Part shown: piece by piece, positions 59,428 to 64,000 of the stretch | How the letters are laid out: each line of letters opens with the position of its first letter | Position numbering within the stretch: the stretch's first letter is position 1 | From: Actinomycetospora succinea | Lineage (GTDB): Bacteria > Actinomycetota > Actinomycetes > Mycobacteriales > Pseudonocardiaceae | Assembly: GCF_004363095.1 (NCBI RefSeq) | Contig: NZ_SNYO01000003.1 | Span: 372,001 to 436,000 of the forward strand | Direction: 5' to 3' | Length of the DNA stretch: 64,000 nucleotides | Made by a program: the position numbers and the translations under genes | The notes under the pieces: generated by a model | Told to the model about the DNA's origin: nothing | Seen by the model: the letters and a program-made list of their open reading frames with translations, nothing else | The model's database searches: none

Positions 59428-61026
59428 TCACCCGCCGAGGACCGTGTCGCTCGTCCCGCTCTGCTCGGGGTCGCGGAGCCGCGTCATCCCGAACGTCAGC
59501 AGGACACCGAGCGATCCCGCGACCAGCGGCACGAGCAGCGCGGCCTGCAGCGCGGGCGGCCGGGCCTCGGTGTTGATGCGCACCACCTCGTCGCGGGCCG
59601 CGGCGGGCTCGTCGGCGAGGAGCTCGGCGAGCCCGGTGTTGCTCATCACCTGCGCGTCGTGCTCCAGCACGGCGGCCACACGGTCCTGGTCCGCGGGATC
59701 GAGCACGGTGCTCGCGCGCGTCTCCGTGGTGAAGGTCGTCGCGAGGACCGCGAGCATCACCGCCCCGGCGAGGGCGAGTCCGAGTGACAGGCCGAAGGAC
59801 CCCGCCGCGGAGTTCACACCCGCCGCCTCGCTCGCGCGTTCCTCGGGGACCGGACCGAGCGTGTAGGCGTTGAGCTGGGACACCAGCAGCCCGAACCCGG
59901 CGCCGACCACCGCCAGCGGGAGGAGGAGCGCCCAGCCGAAGTCGGCGCGGGGCACGAGCGCGATGAGCGCGACGTTGCCGACCACGATCAGCAGGAACCC
60001 GACCCGGACCACGGTGGCCGGACGCCGGCGCCCGGCGCGTCGCCCGGCGACGAGGGCGACCACGAACATGGTGAGCGACAGCGGAGCGAGCGACAGCCCG
60101 GCGAGCAGCGCGCTGTACTCGAGGACCATCTGGAGATAGATCGGCAGGGCGATCATCGTGCCGCCCAGCGCGATCTGCTGGAGCATCTGCTGGCTGATGC
60201 CGAGCCGGAACCACGGCGAGGCGAACAGCCCGGCGTCGAGCAGCGCGGGCTGACCACGCCGACGTCGCCGCACGAGCCACCCGGCGAGGAGCCCGAGCGC
60301 GGCCACGCCGACCAGCAGCAGCGCGCCGACCGCCTCACCGCCCTCCTGCCAGACGAGGATGCCGAGCACGATGCCGCCCATCCCGAGCACCGACAGCACG
60401 GAGCCGACGAGGTCCACCCGCCGGGGCCCGGTGTAGGGCGCGTCCCGCACGAGCCGGATGCCGCTGAGCACCCCGGCGACGACGAGGACCTCGAACGCGA
60501 ACCCGAGCCGCCAGGTCAGGACGGTCGTGATGAAGCCTCCCAGGAGGGGGCCGACCGCCGCGGCGATCGCCGCGGCCGCACCGACGAGGGCGTAGACACG
60601 CTTGCGCGCCGCGCCCTCGAAGTTGCCGTGGATCAACGACTGCATGGCGGGCAGCAGCAGCGCCGCGCCGAGGCCGCCGACGATCGCCCACATCACGACG
60701 ACGATGGTCAGCCCCTGCGCGAGGGTCATCGCCAGCGCGCCGGCCGCGTAGGCGAGGAGGCCGAGGACGTAGGCACGCTTGCGACCGATCAGGTCGCCGA
60801 CCTTGCCCCCGATGATGATGAACGCCGCGGACACCAGGGCCTCCAGGGCGATCGCGGACTGCACACCGCTGACGGTCGTCCCGAGGTCGCGCACCACCGC
60901 GGCGATCGAGACGTTCATCAGCGACGTGTCGACCACGAGCACGAACATCGCCATGGCCAGGAGCAGCGCGAGCAGCCGATCGTGCCCGTGCCGCGCGGCG
61001 CGCTCCTCGTTGACGGCTCCGGCCAT
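59428..61026 (-). CDS. MFS drug/efflux transporter (DHA2, 14 helices)
   Basis: A 532-residue EmrB/QacA-type exporter from ATG 61026 behind GGGAGG. Motif A is in GGKVGDLIGRKRAY, and motif D1 as LVVDTSLMNVSIAAVVRDL near the start. About 14 helices plus a C-terminal cytoplasmic segment with many charged residues. It uses the proton gradient to export hydrophobic drugs or metabolites. It is divergent from the BCCT gene across 226 bp. Confidence 0.92.
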   Translation of the reverse strand: MAGAVNEERAARHGHDRLLALLLAMAMFVLVVDTSLMNVSIAAVVRDLGTTVSGVQSAIALEALVSAAFIIIGGKVGDLIGRKRAYVLGLLAYAAGALAMTLAQGLTIVVVMWAIVGGLGAALLLPAMQSLIHGNFEGAARKRVYALVGAAAAIAAAVGPLLGGFITTVLTWRLGFAFEVLVVAGVLSGIRLVRDAPYTGPRRVDLVGSVLSVLGMGGIVLGILVWQEGGEAVGALLLVGVAALGLLAGWLVRRRRRGQPALLDAGLFASPWFRLGISQQMLQQIALGGTMIALPIYLQMVLEYSALLAGLSLAPLSLTMFVVALVAGRRAGRRRPATVVRVGFLLIVVGNVALIALVPRADFGWALLLPLAVVGAGFGLLVSQLNAYTLGPVPEERASEAAGVNSAAGSFGLSLGLALAGAVMLAVLATTFTTETRASTVLDPADQDRVAAVLEHDAQVMSNTGLAELLADEPAAARDEVVRINTEARPPALQAALLVPLVAGSLGVLLTFGMTRLRDPEQSGTSDTVLGG

Positions 61027-61252
61027 CGTGACCTCCCACCCGGGGTCCGCGACGGCACGCATCGCCCGGTGCCCGGCAGGCCTCGATGGTCGGAGTCCGG
61101 TGGCCACGACGGCCTCACCCGAGCTGGGTGGTCTGCCCCCCGGTCTCCCCCGGTGCCGACGGTGCATCGCCGGATCACCCGCCGTGGAGGAGGTCTCACC
61201 TGGTCGGGAGGTCGATCGTGGGTCCGATCCGGCGCGTGGGACGGAGATGGAC

Positions 61253-62980
61253 ATGGCCGCGACGAACGGCGACGGTGCGGGATCCCCCGGCCCTCCTCGT
61301 GCCCCCGTCGACCCCGCGCCCGACGCACGACGCGTCCGTCCGGACTGGGTGGTCTTCGGCGTCGCCGGTGCGCTCGCGCTGCTGTTCGTCGGCTGGGGTG
61401 TCGTCGACTCGACGTCGCTCGCCGCGGTCACCGGCACGATGCTCGACGGGCTCATCCGGGCCGGCGGCTGGGCGTTCAGCCTCGCCGCACTCGGCTTCGT
61501 GGTGTTCGCGCTGTGGTTGGCGTTCAGCCGCTACGGCCGGATCCGTCTCGGCGGGGACGACGAGCGCCCGGCGTTCCGCACCTCGTCCTGGGTGGCGATG
61601 ATGTTCAGCGCCGGGATGGGCATCGGATTGATGTTCTACGGCGTCGCCGAGCCGCTCGCCTTCTACACCCAGCCCCCGCCGGGCTCGGTGCCCCCGGGAG
61701 ACGAGGTCGAGGCGCTGCGCACGGCGATGGCGACCTCGCTGTTCCACTGGACGCTGCACCCGTGGGCCATCTACGCCGTGGTGGGCCTCGCCATCGCGTA
61801 CTCGACCTTCCGCAGGGGCCGTCGACAGCTCATCAGCTCGGCGTTCGTGCCGCTCATCGGCCAACGGCTCGCGGACGGGTGGCTCGGCAGGCTCATCGAC
61901 ATCATCGCGATCTTCGCGACCGTGTTCGGCTCCGCGGCCTCGCTCGGTCTCGGCGCCCTGCAGATCGGCGGGGGGCTCGAGGCCACCGGGCTGGTCGGGA
62001 CGGTCGGCAACGCCGTCCTCGTACCCATGATCATCGTGCTGACCGCCGCCTTCGTCCTGTCCGCCGTCTCGGGCATCGCCCGGGGCATCCAGTGGCTGTC
62101 GAACATCAACATGGTGCTCGCGGGCCTGCTCGCGCTGTTCGTGTTCGTGCTCGGACCCACCGTGCTCATCCTCGATCTGCTGCAGACCGGCCTGTCCGCC
62201 TACTTCACCGACTTCTTCGAGATGGCGGGCCGATCGGAGGCGACCGGCGGCCAGGCGATGCTCGAGTGGCTCAGCAGCTGGACGATCTTCTACTGGGCGT
62301 GGTGGATCTCCTGGACCCCGTTCGTGGGGATGTTCCTGGCCAAGATCAGCCGTGGCCGCACGATCCGGCAGTTCGTCGGCGGCGTGATCCTGGTGCCGAG
62401 CGTGGTGAGCCTGCTCTGGTTCGCCATCTTCGGCGGCTCGGCGATCTACCAGCAGAAGACCGGGCTCGACCCGGCCGCAGCCGGGACCGAGCAGCAACTG
62501 TTCGCCGTCCTCGCCCAGTACCCGGCCGCCACGTTCACCGGCCTGCTCGTCATGGTCCTCGTCGCGATCTTCTTCGTGTCGGGCGCGGACGCCGCCTCGA
62601 TCGTCACCGGCACGCTGTCCCAGCGCGGCACCGACGAGCCGACCCGGTGGATCGTCATCTTCTGGGGCACGATGATGGGCGCGGTCGCGGTGGTGATGCT
62701 GCTGGTCGGGGGCGAGGACGCGCTCAAGGGCCTCGAGAGCCTCACGATCCTCGTCGCAGCACCCTTCGTCGTCATCATGGTGTTCCTGTGCGTCGCCTTC
62801 GCCCGCGACCTGCGCCGTGACCCGCAGGTGCAGCTCGAGGACAAGGGCAGTCGGCTCGTCGAGCGGGCTGTCGACGACGGCACCAGCCGCTACGGCGACT
62901 ACTTCACCCTGCGCATCGAGGCCGTCCCCGGTGCCCGTCGGCGGCGCGACGGCGCGGGCTCGGACACGACGCCGAGCTGA
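61253..62980 (+). CDS. BCCT-family betaine/choline transporter
   Basis: A 575-residue transporter. ATG 61253 is preferred because GGAG lies 6 nt upstream; ATG 61247 touches that site. The BCCT signature WTIFYWAWWISWTPFVGMFLAKISRGRT is complete, with Trp residues of the aromatic box, and GMGIGLMFYGVAEPLAFY in the fourth helix. It should take up glycine betaine, choline or carnitine with Na+ or H+ for osmoprotection. Both ends are hydrophilic, the C-terminus basic. Confidence 0.94.
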   Translation: MAATNGDGAGSPGPPRAPVDPAPDARRVRPDWVVFGVAGALALLFVGWGVVDSTSLAAVTGTMLDGLIRAGGWAFSLAALGFVVFALWLAFSRYGRIRLGGDDERPAFRTSSWVAMMFSAGMGIGLMFYGVAEPLAFYTQPPPGSVPPGDEVEALRTAMATSLFHWTLHPWAIYAVVGLAIAYSTFRRGRRQLISSAFVPLIGQRLADGWLGRLIDIIAIFATVFGSAASLGLGALQIGGGLEATGLVGTVGNAVLVPMIIVLTAAFVLSAVSGIARGIQWLSNINMVLAGLLALFVFVLGPTVLILDLLQTGLSAYFTDFFEMAGRSEATGGQAMLEWLSSWTIFYWAWWISWTPFVGMFLAKISRGRTIRQFVGGVILVPSVVSLLWFAIFGGSAIYQQKTGLDPAAAGTEQQLFAVLAQYPAATFTGLLVMVLVAIFFVSGADAASIVTGTLSQRGTDEPTRWIVIFWGTMMGAVAVVMLLVGGEDALKGLESLTILVAAPFVVIMVFLCVAFARDLRRDPQVQLEDKGSRLVERAVDDGTSRYGDYFTLRIEAVPGARRRRDGAGSDTTPS

Positions 62981-62983
62981 TCG

Positions 62984-64000
62984 CTATCCGATCGTCGCGC
63001 GGAGCGCGGCGAGCTGTTCGGACCCGTAGCCGGTCGGCGGCAGCACCGCGGTCCAGCCGTCGACGTAGCGGGAGACGTAGTTGTGCCCGTGCCCGCCGGG
63101 GACGTCGACGGCGAAGGGCAGGTCGGCGGTCACCTGCCAGAAGGTCACGAACGGGATCCACACGATGCCGCCGAGGACGTCGGCACCGGGAGGCTCGGCG
63201 ATCCAGTCGGGTTCGTGCAGGGCGAGCCGCGGGCTCCACCAGACGATCGGGTCCGACGGGTTCATCATGTACAGCACCTGACCCGACCACGGTCGGTCGA
63301 CCGGCGGGATCGCCTCCTCCGGGTCGCGGGCGAAGCGCACGATCCGGCCCTGCTGGTAGACGGGCTGCACCTCCGGGCTCCCCGGATCGCGGTGGTCGGT
63401 GAACTCCCGGAACAGCGGGTTGAAGTTCGGTGGACCCGCGAACAGCACCCCGTCGGAACGGTTGGCGAGATCGAACTCGCCGCTGAAACCGGCCTCGGCG
63501 CCGAACGACCCGAGGCTCTCCCCCGCGACGAACAGCAGGGGCCGCGTCTCGGGCGGCATCGCCGTCCACACGCCGTAGACCGCATCGACGAGAGCCCGGC
63601 CGGCCTCGCGTGCCTTGGACTGGTCGACCAGGTAGGACATCCAGGACGGCAGGTACGAGTACTGCAGGGCGACCGTGGCCGAGTCGCCGTGGGTGAGGTA
63701 CTCGAACGAGTCGACCAGCGCGGGGTCGACCCACCCGCTCCCCGTCGTGACGACGACGAGGAGATTCCGCCTCTCGAAGCCGCCGGCCCGCGCCAGGTCC
63801 CGCACCGCGAGGGCAGCGCGCGCCTCGGCGTCCGGGGCCGAGTCGAGCCCGGCATAGGCACGGATCGGTGCGACGGCCGGGAGCCGGCCGACGCGTGCGA
63901 TGTCCTCCGGCGCGGGTCCGAGCGCCGCGAAGTTCCGTCCCTCCCGCCCCAGCGTGTCCCACGGGACGAGCGACCCCGGCCCACCCGGGCGCAGCCCGTC
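62984..64000 (-). CDS. Abhydrolase_9-type alpha/beta hydrolase, partial
   Basis: The frame is open to the window edge, so the gene starts outside it; 338 residues are visible. The sequence (GGPGSLVPWDTLGREGRNF, then PIRAYAGLDSA, TTGSGWVDPALVDSFEYL, ALQYSYLPSWMSYLVDQSKAREAGRALVDAVY, LFVAGESLGSFGAEAGFSG and DPIVWWSPRLALHEPDW) matches the Abhydrolase_9 (DUF2319) group. The nucleophile Ser is in GESLGS and a late His in GGHGHNY. In this family an N-terminal membrane part precedes the hydrolase domain; here it would lie beyond the window. Function is unknown. It converges on the BCCT gene with a 3-bp gap. Confidence 0.88.
   Translation of the reverse strand, partial: DGLRPGGPGSLVPWDTLGREGRNFAALGPAPEDIARVGRLPAVAPIRAYAGLDSAPDAEARAALAVRDLARAGGFERRNLLVVVTTGSGWVDPALVDSFEYLTHGDSATVALQYSYLPSWMSYLVDQSKAREAGRALVDAVYGVWTAMPPETRPLLFVAGESLGSFGAEAGFSGEFDLANRSDGVLFAGPPNFNPLFREFTDHRDPGSPEVQPVYQQGRIVRFARDPEEAIPPVDRPWSGQVLYMMNPSDPIVWWSPRLALHEPDWIAEPPGADVLGGIVWIPFVTFWQVTADLPFAVDVPGGHGHNYVSRYVDGWTAVLPPTGYGSEQLAALRATIG

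Overview
This window is about 75% G+C, with GTG/ATG starts, C- or G-ending codons and many leaderless genes. It comes from a high-GC actinobacterium. The best guess is a member of Pseudonocardiales (Pseudonocardia/Actinomycetospora-like). Supporting signs are the origin-proximal cell-division block fhaA-fhaB-pstP-rodA-pbpA-pknA-pknB, with trpG/pabA, crgA and ppiA close by in the Mycobacterium tuberculosis order; a DUF5753/DUF397 pair; a ChoD-type GMC oxidoreductase; and a DUF5313 membrane protein. No rRNA, CRISPR array, prophage or transposase was seen.

Layout. 1-5.3 kb: end of an XRE/DUF5753 regulator, a tandem DUF397 protein, a membrane Ser/Thr kinase, an Rv0909-type antitoxin-like protein, a thioesterase, serS and tRNA-Leu(CAG). 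5.4-15.1 kb: the growth and division signalling operon (two FHA proteins, PP2C phosphatase, RodA, class B PBP, PknA and PknB), mostly coupled by 1-4 bp overlaps. 15.2-19 kb: trpG/pabA, crgA, a PH-like membrane protein, a rhomboid protease, cyclophilin and a coiled-coil membrane protein. The gyrA side expected next to ppiA in mycobacteria is absent. 19-33.5 kb: a DUF1023 hydrolase with a small partner, SMP-30, mug, oxidoreductases, a ChoD-like enzyme, peptidase E plus an amidohydrolase, a large FAD/Fe-S D-2-hydroxyacid dehydrogenase, DUF5313 and a hydrolase.

33.5-47.5 kb is a run of small regulator/target modules, several with clear palindromic operators: TetR/FAD monooxygenase, AraC/Baeyer-Villiger monooxygenase and MarR/cupin. 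Between them lie a BglII-type restriction-modification pair, a GT-C glycosyltransferase, map and small hypothetical genes. 47.5-64 kb: VOC proteins, an amphi-Trp protein, a second AraC next to a truncated NmrA-like gene, a homocysteine-methyltransferase-like enzyme, a GBL-receptor-like TetR, a VOC-HxlR operon, an Ntn hydrolase, a serA of foreign-looking codon use, a NodA-like N-acyltransferase, an M48 protease, an MFS efflux pump, a BCCT transporter and the end of an Abhydrolase_9 protein.

The items most worth a second look are the NodA-like acyltransferase with a coupled 16-codon leader ORF (56.66-57.29 kb); ~39-bp direct repeats exactly 900 bp apart flanking a methyltransferase gene (35.57 and 36.47 kb); a repeated double DnaA-box-like element (16.2 and 43.6 kb); the BglII/MT-A70 restriction-modification pair (39.6-41.1 kb); twin 17-bp palindromes before pepE; and a set of divergent-promoter operators. 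All family names come from recognising sequence by eye; no database search was run.
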